Part shown: positions 1 to 10,231 of the stretch, one piece after another
How the letters are laid out: each line of letters starts with the position of its first letter
Numbering within the stretch: position 1 is the first letter of the stretch
DNA from: Puccinellia tenuiflora
Taxonomy: Eukaryota > Streptophyta > Magnoliopsida > Poales > Poaceae
Reading direction: 5' to 3'
DNA length: 64,000 bases
Assembly (NCBI GenBank): GCA_012064385.1
Contig: QRDG01001383.1
Span: 1 to 64,000, forward strand
Program-made: the position numbers and the translations under genes
The notes under the pieces: model-generated
Database searches by the model: none
What the model was told of the DNA's origin: nothing
What the model saw: the letters and a program-made list of their open reading frames with translations, nothing else

Positions 1-691
1 TTTGCACAGAGCGCAGGAATGTCTTTGCATTTCGAAAAACTTCACGAGTGTGAACAACTCATATGTGTATGTCTTTAATTTTTCAGAATTTTTCATAATG
101 TTTTACTATTTTTTTATTTTGTCGAAAAAAACAGGAGCATGTGAGCTCGGGTGCCATTGTGAATTTCCGAAGGAAAACTAAGTTGTTTTTTTAAGTGTTG
201 TATGGTAATATTGATCTAACTATCGTGAATTCTTCCATTAAATTTTAAATTTTAGGGAATTGTATTAGGAGTAGGTTTTCTCTTATAGCTTTACCTCCAT
301 TAGATAATGAACATTTCAGATGCAAATTGTGTTCCGTGACATTACAAATTATTTGGGGATTTTTAATCTAAGGAATAATGTGTATTTTAGTTATCATGAA
401 TTTTTCATGATTATATAATGTAATGTGGTGAAACAACTCTATTAACTTTGCACATCGCATCCTTTTGTTTTTGCAAAAAATGTGGTAGAGAAAAGTCACT
501 ACAGTGATTTTTCAAAGAAATAAATATACGATGGCCGGTTATACATCCCACTTCTCTATCCAAACATGAATTTTTCATGTTTATAATGTACCGTGGTGAT
601 ATAGTTCTATTAGCTGATCATGTGTTAGCAAGGGAGTAACATTGTGCATCTACAAATCTATTTCCCTTCCATATATTTGCTATACCTAGTA
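1..691. other. AT-rich stretch without a recognisable gene
   Basis: No credible reading frame is present on either strand. A diverged direct duplication can be seen: about 50 bases at 395-446, starting CATGAATTTTTCATG, recur at 565-614. This looks like old non-coding or repeat-derived DNA. Confidence 0.5.
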
Positions 692-861
692 CTCCATCCG
701 TTCCACAATATAAGATGTTTAGATGTTTCACATGTTGTCTAGATTCGGACTAAAAGAATGGAAAGTGGGTGAACACATACACTAAAACATGTCTAGATAC
801 ATGTGGTACAAATGTGAATTTGGAAAAAGTCTAAACATCTTATATTATGAAACGGAAGGAG
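692..861. mobile_element. Stowaway-type MITE (Tc1/mariner)
   Basis: A 170-bp non-coding unit bounded by TA on both sides (690-691 and 862-863), the target site of Tc1/mariner MITEs. The ends are inverted: CTCCATCCGTTCC at the left and GGAACGGAAGGAG-like sequence at the right. The subterminal AATATAAGATGTTTAGA also recurs inverted. The CTCC(A/C)TCCGTTCC terminus is the classic grass Stowaway end. Confidence 0.9.
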
Positions 862-968
862 TAGTACTTTTCATCAAGGAGTTATCGGTCTCCCTGTTCT
901 TAAATGTAGACATATTGTGTCAGTATCTAGTAACCGCAACTCTGTTTTTGACAATACATTCCGCATTC

Positions 969-1334
969 GGGGTGACGTTTTGGCTCCCAGGAGTATATAC
1001 ACCCGGTATTTGAAACACATTTTGAACGCGTTTTGAAATCCAAAAAAAAAAATGATCCCATAAAGATCTTAACATGCTATATGTTTACGAAGTCGTTTCA
1101 CAAAAAACCAACATCTTTTAAGGTGTAAGTAAAGAAGACAAATTTTGGTGGTAAAATAGGGCTTTTTACGAGACATTTTTTAATCTTTTTACACAAAGCA
1201 CAACAATATCGATTTTTTACGAAACGACTTTGTGACCACATAGTATGTTAAGTTGTAATCCGTAAATTTTATTTTGATTTTTTTTGACATTTTAAAGTAT
1301 GTTTTTCAAATTGTACCCGGATGCCAAACTGAAT
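969..1334. mobile_element. Mutator-like MITE, about 366 bp
   Basis: The ten bases TTCCGCATTC flank the unit directly (959-968 and 1335-1344), a duplication length compatible with Mutator-like insertion. The ends are imperfectly inverted: GTTTTGGCTCCCAGG at the left and CCCGGATGCCAAAC at the right. Inside, ACGAAGTCGTTTCAC near 1088 pairs with ACGAAACGACTTTGT near 1220. No coding capacity is seen. Exact ends are uncertain because the terminal repeats are degraded. Confidence 0.65.
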
Positions 1335-2177
1335 TTCCGCATTCTCATTTAGTTTCAAATTACTCCACGTAATAGCTTTTGTTAGGACCATTCGTCAATT
1401 TCTTTGGAGCAAGTGGCGACACCTCACCGCGACGCCCCCCAATAATCCCGGAAAAACGAAAAGGAAACACAAATCGACCAGCCGTATAAACTCTGGAGTT
1501 GAAGACCCGATCGATCACCGCACGAATCAATCCTCAAGAAGTCCACCCTCCACCGAACACAGATCGATCCATCGACCACCATGTCCGCCGACGGCGCGGC
1601 GGGGCCGGACACCGACGCCCCGTCCGGCGCGGGCCTGGAGCTGGCGCAGTTCGGGGCGGGCTGCTTCTGGAGCGTGGAGCTGGCGTTCCAGCGGCTCCCC
1701 GGCGTGGGCGCGCACGGAGGTGGGGTACTCGCAGGGGCACGTCGACGCGCCCACCTACCGCGACGTCTGCGGCGGCGGCACGGCCACTCCGAGGTGGTGC
1801 GCGTGCACTACGACCCCAAGGAGATCCCCTACCCCGTCCTCCTCGACGTCTTCTGGCCAAGCACAACCCACCACGCGCAACAGACAGGTACTCCTACGTG
1901 CCTACGTGGTCCTCGTCGGGGAATTCCGGTGCGAACGGCTGATCGAGCCGATCTTGTTGCCTCGCCGGCGGCGTTCCAAGGTTCAATGAACCTGGAACGG
2001 GTCTTGGGGGCTGACTTGTCCTCAGCAAGTTTGACACTTTGTGTGTGTGTGTGTGTGCACATAATGCCAGTAGTTATCTATACTTATCTGCCCGTTTTTC
2101 TGTCCAGGGACGAAATTTCAAATACGAATAGTAGGTAGTAGTGAATTTGCCTGTTATACGAAAAAATACTGTGATAG

Positions 2178-2249
2178 CTCACAACGAATAGATCACTCTA
2201 TTGCCTGATTCAACTCACAACGAATAGATCACTCTATTGCCTGATTCAA
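2178..2249. repeat. 36-bp tandem duplication in MSRA intron
   Basis: Two identical 36-base copies, starting CTCACAACGAATAGATCACT, lie head to tail at 2178-2213 and 2214-2249 within the intron. A short GT microsatellite precedes them near 2041-2057. Confidence 0.9.
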
Positions 2250-2285
2250 AGGAACTTCTGGTCGAATAGAAAACTATTCTACTTA

Positions 2286-2375
2286 CTTCGTCCCAAAAAG
2301 GATGTCATAGATTTGTACAAATTTGAATGTATCTAAACATGATTTAGTATAGGAAACTTTTTAGGACGGAGGGAG
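2286..2375. mobile_element. small Stowaway MITE in MSRA intron
   Basis: A 90-bp unit flanked by TA dinucleotides. Its ends CTTCGTCCCAAAAAG and TTAGGACGGAGGGAG are inverted and match the Stowaway terminal consensus. It lies wholly in the intron, so it need not affect splicing. Confidence 0.8.
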
Positions 2376-2780
2376 TACTAAAATTGGCTTCAACAGAAGA
2401 CGATGTTTTTTAATATGAAAATAAGATAATGTCAGCACTTCGAGGCTGGCAACATCTATTTTAGATGGCCAGTAAACTAGTTGCGCTTGCGCTTCTGTCT
2501 GAATTCTGATTGATCCCTTGCCGCCGCCATGTGTACACATCAGGGCAACGACGTCGGGACGCAGTACCGGTCGGGCATCTACTACTACACGGCGGAGCAG
2601 GAGACGCAGGCGCGGGAGTCGCTGGCGGCGAAGCAGCGGGAGTGGAAGGAGGAGATCGTGACTGAGCTCCTCCCGGCGAGGAGGTTCTACCCCGCAGAAG
2701 ACTACCACCAGCAGTACCTCGAGAAGGGCGGACAGTCCGCCAAGAAGCGCTGCTCCGACCCCATCCGCTGCTACGGGTGA

Positions 2781-3214
2781 GCCTCCATGCCTCACCATCA
2801 GTGTCGCGCCGTCCCCTGTGTTCCCAAGGTGAAACGGTCACCGTGTCCTCGCCGGCCGGTGTACTCATGATCTGAGGACACGATCGGCGTGGTTGTGTTG
2901 GATTAGTACCAAATATTGTGTTTGTGTTGTAATAATGCTCGTAGCCTGTGAACTTGTGAAGCTGCTGTCCAGTACCTTTTTTGTTTGATGACTTGATCCG
3001 TCACTATTTTCAAATGTTTGATTGCTTAGTGCAATGTGCAGAATCAGTTTGTTATGAGAGGAGGTGCGACGGGAGCGGCGCCGTGCTTTGGAAAGGGTGA
3101 GCCAGAGGGGACGAGGGAGGAACGAGAGGGAGGAGTTGCGGGAGAGAATGACAAGGTCGGCCCGTCGGTGGGCAGTGTACCCCGGGCACACCACAAGATA
3201 TCACATACTCCGTA
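2781..3214. other. downstream flank of MSRA, no gene seen
   Basis: Contains the presumed 3' UTR of the MSRA gene and a moderately GC-rich stretch (3055-3190). Short open frames exist on both strands, but none resembles a known family. The coding trace of the LINE becomes recognisable from about 3215. Confidence 0.4.
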
Positions 3215-3300
3215 TTGGGCAGTGATCCTTTGCAACAAATTCTCGACCATGCTACTACTCATGGGCTAGTTCATAAGATTCGGGAGGCGTGGCACTATAT

Positions 3301-4821
3301 CGCCAATCGCCAATCCTATACCCCGCATACCGCGGGGCGTAGGAAGCTCCGCGTACCCCCGGGTCGCGGGGATGGGCCGGCCCATTAAATGTGTTTTTGG
3401 TTGTTTTGTCTGTGTTTTATTTTCGTTTTTTTCTGTTTTTTTTCTTTTTTTTTCGGTTTTTTGTTTCTTTTATTTTTTTCGTTTTTCTTTTTTCTTTTAT
3501 TTTTTCATTTTTCTGTTTATATTTTTTGTTTTTCTTTTTTTAACGTTTTTTTCTTTTTTCTATTTTTGGTTCTTTTTATTTACTTTTTCGTTTTTTCTTT
3601 TTTCGTTTCTTTTTTTTGTTTTTCTTTTGTTCTTATTAAAATAAATAAATAAAAATCACCGATATTTTTCTGTTCATTTTTAAAAATTGTTCAAAAATAA
3701 TTTTCGTTCACTTTAAAATCGTTCGAAGTTAGTTTCGTTCATAAACCTTTTTCCGTTCATTTTCTAAAATTGTTCAAAAATAATTTTTGTTCACCGATTT
3801 TTTTTGTTCACTTTTTGAAATCGTTCAAAAATAATTTTCGTTCACTTTTAAAATCGTTCAAAAATAACTTTCGTTCATAAAAAATTTATGTTCACTTTTT
3901 AAATCTGTTCAAAAATAATTATTGTTCACCGACATTTTTCTGTTCACTTGTTAAAATTGTTCAAAATTAATTATCGTTCACTTTTTAAAATTATAAATTG
4001 TTCAAATATGAAATTTGTTCATATTCAAAAAAATGATTTATATTCAACAAATTTTTAGATTGGAAAAATGTTCATATTAAAAAATTGTTAAAACTTGAAA
4101 TTTGTCCAGATTCAAAATAAACTTTTGAAAAATAAACTTTGAATATTTTCAAATCTAAACATTTTAATATAATTAATTTTAGGAAATGTAAACATTTTTA
4201 AATCTGAACAATTTTTATTTAAACGTTTCAAATCTGAACATTTTTAATTTGAACGTTTTTCAAAATAAAAAACAGGAAAAAGAAAAATACCAAAAAAAAA
4301 ATCTGATCGGAAGCTTCCAGAAGCTTCCCAAAACCAAAGCTTCCAGCGTACGCCGTATATATATTAGCTAACTTTGTGTAGTTGAGAAAAAATTAGCCGT
4401 AGCTAGCTAGGTGATCCGCCCATGCACGGCCATCATGCATGTGCAGCGATGACACGGCCACGTACGTACGTACTCTTTATATATTTGTGCTTATTTTTAG
4501 TTTTTTGTGTAAGTAGTAGGTAGTTGGGGAAATTAAGGAAACCATAGTCATAAATTAATTAGTTAGCTGCTGGCTTTGGATTATATCAGCAGAAGAAAGT
4601 TTGAATCAATATTGATCGATCGGCTCTAGGAAGCCCACAACATGCACCGGTCGGTCGAAGAAGAAGAAAAAAGAGTAGCAGCTAGCGCGCTTTCAAGAAA
4701 AAATCGCCAGCTAGCACGTACCGGGTATCGAATCGAAGAAACTAATGGGCCGGCCCATCTGAGCGCAGAGGGCACGCGGAGCTACACAAACGTCCGCTAA
4801 AGGCGGGGTATAGGAGCTCCC
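3301..4821. mobile_element. non-autonomous Mutator-like element, 1.5 kb
   Basis: Flanked by a perfect 9-bp direct repeat, GCACTATAT (3292-3300 and 4822-4830), the duplication length of Mutator-like transposons. The inverted ends include TCCTATACCCCGC (3314-3326) against GCGGGGTATAGGA (4804-4816), AGCTCCGCGT against ACGCGGAGCT, and GATGGGCCGGCCCAT near both ends. The body has no coding potential. Its left part is a T-rich tract (3390-3640), followed by an array of GTTCAAAAATAATTTTCGTT-type repeats. It lies inside the LINE reverse transcriptase. Confidence 0.85.
3660..4020. repeat. degenerate GTTC-A-rich tandem repeats
   Basis: About ten variants of a 30-35-bp motif combining GTTCACTTTTTAAAATCG and GTTCAAAAATAATTTTC follow one another in the same orientation. 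The array is the dominant internal feature of the surrounding Mutator-like element. It has no coding capacity. Confidence 0.8.
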
Positions 4822-4922
4822 GCACTATATTAAGTACTTCTGTCTATGCAGACGGCGCGGCATTGTTTGTGGATCCCAAAAAAAAATGACACGTGTTATA
4901 ACATGGATCTTGAGGAATGTGC

Positions 4923-5208
4923 TGTTAGAATTGGGCCCATATGTAGCAGCCCAATTAGCAAATTCAGAAAAATCTCAAAGCCTATTTTGGTGGCAGCTCA
5001 CACATGTGAGTGGCAAGGGGAGTGGGAACTAAAGTTTAGTCTCACCTTGCTAGTTTGAGAGGAGTTGCACCACCTTATATAGTGGAGTGTTGTGTTACTT
5101 GGTAAGCTTGTGAGAACAAGAGCCTCTCTCACGCGCTCCTCCTCCTCCGCCGCCGCTCGCACGCACGCACCGCCCGCCCGTCTCGTCACGACACGCCGCG
5201 CCGCGCTT
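4923..5208 (+). repeat. Copia 5' LTR, truncated
   Basis: Matches the start of the 3' LTR at 8018 almost base for base from TGTTAGAATT to the CGTCACGACACGCCGCGCC stretch. It then jumps directly into pol coding sequence (GGCCAAGGGGTAC, encoding AKGY). The missing remainder would be about 720 bp, judging by the intact 3' copy. Confidence 0.9.
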
Positions 5209-6438
5209 GGCCAAGGGGTACACACAAAGAGAAGGTGAAGATTACTTCGATACCTATTCACCTGTCGCTAGACTAACCACAATTCGTGTACTACTTTCCC
5301 TGGATGCCTCTTATGGTCTTATCGTTCATTAAATGGACGTAAAGTCAGCTTTCCTCTATGAAGAGTTGGAAGAGGAGATCTATATGGATCAGCCTGACGG
5401 GTTCGTGGTAAAGGGTGAAGAGAGAAAGGTATGCAAGCTGTTGAAATCCTTGTATGGACTGAAACAAGCACCTAAGCAATGGCATGAGAAGTTTGATAGA
5501 ACTTTGACTTCTGCAGACTTTGCCATTAATGAGGCGGCTGATAGGTGTGTTTCTTATCGCCATGGTGGGGGCGATAGTGTCATATTATGCTTGTATGTCG
5601 ATGACATATTGATATTCAGTACAAGCATGAATGTGATAAATGAGGTCAAGTCTTTCTGTCAAAATGTTTTGACATGAAAGATCTGGGAGAAGCTGATGTA
5701 ATTCTGAACATCAAGCTGATTAAGGATGAGAGTGGAATTGTTTTAACACAATCACACTATGTTGAGAAGGTCTTGAGCCGATTCGGCTTTATAGACAGCA
5801 AGCCTTCTCCAACACCTTATGATCCCAGCATGGCACTTCGAAAGAACAAGAAAGAATCGATAGATCAATTGAGATACTCTCAAATAATTGGTTCACTCAT
5901 GTACCTCGCGAGCGCGAAGAGACCTGATATCTCATATGCTGTAAGCAAGTTGAGCAGGTTCATGTCAAACCCGGGTAATGATCATTGGCTTGCACTTGAA
6001 AGAGTCATGCGCTATCTGAACGATACAATGAGTTATGGGATTTACTATTCTGGACACCCTGCTGTGCTAGAGGGATATAGTGACTCGAACTGGATTTCAG
6101 ATGCTGATGAGCTTTACGCCACAAGTGGGTATGCATTTACCCTTGGAGGTGGCACAGTGTCATGGAGGTCTTGTAAACAAACCATATTGACGAGGTCAAC
6201 CATGGAAGCAGAACTTACTGCTTTGGATACAACCACTGTAGAGCCAGAATGGCTGCGTGAGCTCTTGATGGACTTGCCAGTGGTTGACAAACCATTGCCG
6301 GCCATCCTTATGAACTGTGACAATCAAACGGTGATTGTCAAAGTGAACAGTGCTAAGGATAATGTGAAGTCATCAAGACACGTTAAAAGACGTTTGAATC
6401 TGTCAGGAAATTGAAAAACTCCGGAGTAATTACTGTTA

Positions 6439-7352
6439 TGCTGTGTTTGGATGCACTGAATTGAGCTCCGAATTGAATTGGCAATGGAATACCAAATCAA
6501 CCAATTCAATGGAATACCATATTTGTTGTTTGGATGCACGTGGTATTCACATATAGAATCGAAGTTGCAATGGAATTCTAAATCTTGTTTGGATGTACAA
6601 TGTGTGGAATTGAAAGTTTTTTTGACTTTGAACAATATATATTGTGTAATATGAATGAAAATAAACATGTATATCAGAATGTTTTAATATTATTTTTCAC
6701 ATAATCATGTTTCATTTCGAGATGAACAAAAAATCAGAAAAAATCAGAAAAAAGGAAGTGACTGTGAGCCATGGCCTGTCTAGATCAGGGAGGAGCTCGC
6801 CCTCGGCGGGCAGAAGAGGCCCGCGGCGGCGCGACCTAGGGCAGAGGAGGCCCGCGGCGGCGCGACCTAGGGCAGAGGAGGCCCGCGGCGGCGCGACCTA
6901 GGGCGGTGATAGCCCGCGGCGGCGCGACGGAGGGAGGAGCTCGCCCGCGGCGGCGCGACCTAGGGCAGAGGAGGCCCGCGGCGGCGCGACGGAGGGAGAG
7001 CTCGCCCGCGGCAGCCGGAGCTCGATTCCTTCATAGGGGAGGAAGATGACGGCGCGGCGGTCGCCGGGGAGCGTGCGCAGGCGGAGGGAGCGAGCTCGGG
7101 GAGGACGTGAGGCTGAGGAGGCGGAAGGAGCGAGCTCGGGGAGGACGGAGCGAAGCGGTTGCCAATTCAGAGCCAATACCGAGCTCTGGAGCTCGGAAAC
7201 GAGCGACGGGTTAGTTTGACTCGCGGAAGGGTGCGTTCGGAATTGGGCCACGATTCCACGACCCAATACCTAACACATCCAAACAGCGGAATTGGGGCCT
7301 CAATTCCAGATTCCCTAATACCAAGCCCAATTCTGTGCATCCAAACAGGGGG
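6439..7352. mobile_element. PIF/Harbinger-like insertion, 914 bp
   Basis: Flanked by TTA on both sides (6436-6438 and 7353-7355), the Harbinger target site. The ends are inverted: TGTTTGGATGCAC at the left (as TGTGTTTGGATGCAC) and GTGCATCCAAACAG at the right. Removing the unit with one TTA restores the Copia reading frame (GVITV joined to YIQTHKNLADPF), which fixes both boundaries. No transposase is encoded. The interior has A/T-rich subterminal repeats and a GC-rich core with a 30-bp tandem array. Confidence 0.9.
6808..7016. repeat. 30-bp GC-rich minisatellite inside the Harbinger-like element
   Basis: About six copies of a unit of the form GGCAGAGGAGGCCCGCGGCG plus GCGCGACCTA. The third and later copies are diverged (GGCGGTGATAGCCCG..., GACGGAGGGAGGAGCTCG...). 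Its base composition contrasts sharply with the A/T-rich ends of the element, suggesting captured or expanded GC-rich sequence. Confidence 0.85.
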
Positions 7353-8017
7353 TTACGTATATTCAAACACACAAAAACCTGGCAGATCCCTTTACAAAGG
7401 GACTATCACGAAATGTGATAGAGAGTGCATCGAGGGAGATGGGTATGAGACCCATGAGTGTTACACCATAGTGGTAACCCAACCTATGTGATCGGAGATC
7501 CCGTGAAGTAGGACCTGGGAAAAACAAACTAGTGGTTTAACGGATGAGAGCTTTTTGTTACCCTCTCTAAGTGAAGATGCACGAGATCTCAGAAAGCTGT
7601 AAGGCAGGTTGGCAACATGCTTTAATGTGGTTCTATTGGCTATTTATAGCAAAGATGTTGTCCTACAGAGCATTCTTGAAAGAACACACCTATATGAGTT
7701 CCGACTGTTAAACGTCGCAGTCTATGAGATTTGGGTGATCTCTAGTAAACTCATGAAGAGACCAGGGAGTACGACGCATATGCTCCACCCGCGGGGTAGG
7801 CTACTGGCAGCCAGGTACTGGTTATGACTTTGAGTGAAGTCTATTGGCACCAAACTTGCAATTCAAGGTTTGTCAATTGTTCAAGTTGCTAGTAGATATA
7901 GCTTGAAGCTCTAGGCGGAAGTTCAACTTAACAGTCTCTGCTGAAACACTGGTATATAAACAAGAAACGAGGTTTGGCAAATATCTCTAAATGGGGATTT
8001 GAGATCTGGTGGGGGAT

Positions 8018-9026
8018 TGTTAGAATTAGGCCCATATGTGGCAGCCCAATTAGCAAATTCAGAAAAATCTCAAAGCCCATTTTGGTGGCAGCTCACACAT
8101 GTGAGTGGCAAGGGGAGTGGGAGCTAAAGATTAGTCCCACCTTGCTAGTTTGAGAGGAGTTGCACCACCTTATATAGTGGAGTGTTGTGTTACTTGGTAA
8201 GCTTGTGAGAACAAGAGGCTCTCTCACGCGCTCCTCCTCCGCCGCCACTCGCACGCACTGCCCGCCCGCCCGTCTCGTCACGACGCGCCGCGCCGCGCCG
8301 CGGGTTGCAGGAATCTCGCCGAGCCGAGCTTTATTTTTGGAGTCTGGGAAAAACGGTTTGGACGGACGCGTCACAGTTAGTCGGTTCGGGTCGCTCCCGG
8401 ATCGTGGGCTACTGTAACCGACCTAATACGTGCGCGACGTGGACTTGGCCCACGTTGTACCCGTTAGGGTTTTCCCATGCCGCACTATATAATGTCGTGC
8501 ACTGCGTGCGCCGCAACAACTCTGAACCAATCTAGGTTTTGCCGAACTCGTGCCTTGCGCCGCCACCGTAGTCTACTCCATCCCGTGCGCCGGCGTGCAC
8601 CGGCGAACAGGACATCAGGTCTCCGGAACAACTCGCCTTTGCGAGCCTGTACGGGAGAGGGCGAATAAGGTTTTTGGGAAGCGCTCCGCGCGACTGCTCA
8701 AGTTCGTCATCACGGCTCGTCTTCCCGGTCGCTCGGCGGGACCTATAGCTCATCGTCTTCAACGCCGTCTTCTTCGACCGGTCATCGCCAACGTTGTCGT
8801 CAACAACATCGGTACTGCAACGGCAACGGCTACGACTACTTCCTCCACCACGGATCGGTACGTGTTGCGTGATCCGATCTGCTGGCTTAACATGTTTTCT
8901 GCTAGTATGCTGCTGTTCATGTTAGTTAATACTTCTAGTATGTTTGAGATTAACATGTTAGTAGCGATTGTTGTCATGCTTAATATTCTGGAATTAATCA
9001 TGGAATTATTGCCTAATTTCTCAACA
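8018..9026 (+). repeat. Copia 3' LTR, complete
   Basis: Begins TGTTAGAATT directly after the polypurine tract and ends TTCTCAACA before the TGTGC duplication, length 1009 bp. A promoter-like CACTATATAATG lies at about 8480-8491. The element's own 5' copy covers only the first 285 bp. Confidence 0.9.
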
Positions 9027-10231
9027 TGTGCTGCAGACGCTGCAATGTGTCTTAGGAGATTTTTCTATTAAATATTTAGGGTTACCTCTACATTTTCAGG
9101 ATCTTAGGAAAGAAGATCTCCAACCTTTAGTTGATAGTCTTCTTAAAAGGCTAGCTGGGTGGAGGGGTAAGCTGCTTTCATCAGCTGCCAAGAGAGAATT
9201 AGTACAGTCATGTCTAGCCAGCATTCCCGTTTACATGCTTTCCTTCTTTAAATTCCCTAAATGGGCTATAAAGTTGATAAGTACACGACTAGCCAACTGC
9301 CTCTGGGATGATGAGGAAGGAAACCGTAAGATACATTTAGCCAATTGGCAATCTGTGTGTATGAAAAAGATGTATGGTGGATTAGGAATCCCAAACCTAA
9401 ATGATCTGAATATCTTCTTGATTGGATCATGGGTGAAGAGATATATACATGGGAAGGCACCCTGTGGAAAAAGGTAATAGATGCTAAGTATAACACCAAA
9501 AATCCCAATATTCTGTGCTGCCAGGACATGCACCCATCCACCTTTGAAGGGTGTTATGTGGGCGACCAAAGCAGATGAATGGGTTTTAGATGAAAGGTAG
9601 GGAATGGAAAATTAGTCAGATTCTGGAAAGACATTTGGTTTGGAAACTGCCCCTTGTCAACCCAGTACTGGGACATTTACTGCATTGTTAATCAGCAAAC
9701 TAGAATAGTTGAAGATTTGTGGGATGGAACACATCTTAGGGTAGACTTTAGGAGAACCTTTAATGAAGAATTAATGGTCCAATGGCAAGAGGTGTTGACC
9801 ATTGCCATGACCTTAGAGCTGTCTGATGAGGAGGACCGGTTGATTTGGTAGTATGACACTAATGGAGTTTATTCCTCGAAATCAATGTATGCTATAGTTA
9901 ACTTTAGACGGATAACTCCCATTTACTTACCTGTTGTTTAAACAAAATTATGACTAGAGATAATTTGAAAAGGGGAATTCCCAAACCACCAGAATGTAAT
10001 ATGTGTAGTGAAATAGAATCAGTCTCTCATCTCTTTTTCGAATGCATTGTAGCTAAGAATGTTTGGTGTATTGTTGAACAGGTGTTTGATGTACATATCT
10101 TTAACTTTGAAAGTTTAGCTTCTAAATGGCTTTGCAACACTAGATACATGCATCTTAACATAGTGTCTTCAGTTGTGTTGTGGAGCATTTGGAATAATAG
10201 AAATGGTTTAGTGTTTAACCGTTGGATCTAG
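9027..10231 (+). pseudogene. LINE ORF2 C-terminal part (RT thumb and zf-RVT region)
   Basis: Starts with LQTLQCVLGDFSIKYLGLPL and runs through FKFPKWAIKLIS and GGLGIPNLNDLN, the classical C-terminal RT segments of plant LINEs. It ends with the cysteine/histidine zf-RVT-like region PPECNMCSEIESVSHLFFEC (about 9990-10048) and a final VVLWSIWNNRNGLVF. Frames change near 9475, 9600, 9850 and 9940, and several stops are present, so it is dead. Sequence to 10809 is the LINE 3' UTR. Confidence 0.88.

Larger units (their letters stand above)
1581..2780 (+). pseudogene. MSRA: peptide methionine sulfoxide reductase A, exon 1 frameshifted
   Basis: MsrA reduces methionine-S-sulfoxide in proteins. Exon 1 (1581-1887) begins at the ATG after a ACCACC context and encodes the family signature GAGCFW, with the catalytic cysteine at residue 28. 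It continues with recognisable family segments (GYSQGHVDAPTYRDVCGGG, HSEVVRVHYDPKE, LLDVFW, PTTRNRQ), but these fall in different frames. The frame is broken four times: one extra G near 1706, one missing G near 1783, one missing G near 1857 and one missing C near 1867. A donor (CAG|GTACTC) and acceptor (CACATCAG|GGCAAC) define a phase-0 intron, 1888-2543. Exon 2 (2544-2780) is fully open: it starts GNDVGTQYRSGIYYY, holds the usual C-terminal region and ends RCYG-stop, with cysteines suited to recycling. No transit peptide is seen, so a cytosolic isoform is likely. All four lesions lie in G/C runs, so sequencing error is a real alternative to pseudogenisation. Confidence 0.88.
5209..7500 (+). 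pseudogene. Copia reverse transcriptase / RNase H, interrupted
   Basis: The frame opens with KGYTQREGEDYFDTYSPVAR, typical of Copia RT, and continues through MDVKSAFLYEELEEEIYM, SLYGLKQAPKQW, the catalytic YVDDI (about 5597-5611) and the RNase H region (RPDISYAVSKLSRFMSNPG, GYSDSNW, TRSTMEAE). Lesions: a CAA-to-TAA stop just before MDVKS (5330-5332), a 1-base deletion near 5661, a 1-base deletion near 6397, and the Harbinger-like insertion at 6439-7352. After that insertion the C-terminal NLADPFTKGLSRNVI segment resumes (about 7356-7500). No integrase, protease or gag is left, so the copy is non-autonomous. Confidence 0.9.
4923..9026 (+). mobile_element. internally deleted Copia LTR retrotransposon
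   Basis: Both ends are flanked by the 5-bp duplication TGTGC (4918-4922, 9027-9031). The LTRs start TGTTAGAATT and the intact 3' LTR ends AATTTCTCAACA, giving TG...CA with short inverted ends. The element keeps about 285 bp of the 5' LTR, the C-terminal half of reverse transcriptase, RNase H, a polypurine tract (GGTGGGGGA, about 8008-8016) and a complete 3' LTR. The rest of the 5' LTR, the primer site, gag, protease, integrase and N-terminal RT were lost in one deletion whose junction is near 5208, in a GC-rich CGCCGCGC stretch. It interrupts the LINE. Confidence 0.92.

Noticed and set aside
789..1013. Open frame of 74 codons
   Set aside because: It spans the right end of a Stowaway MITE and the start of another MITE; no family resemblance.
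1499..1942. Arginine/proline-rich frames overlapping MSRA exon 1 on both strands
   Set aside because: Shadow frames of GC-rich MSRA coding sequence; only the segments matching MsrA motifs are meaningful.
3372..3652. Two overlapping open frames rich in phenylalanine and leucine
   Set aside because: They are translations of a T-rich low-complexity tract inside a non-coding Mutator-like element.
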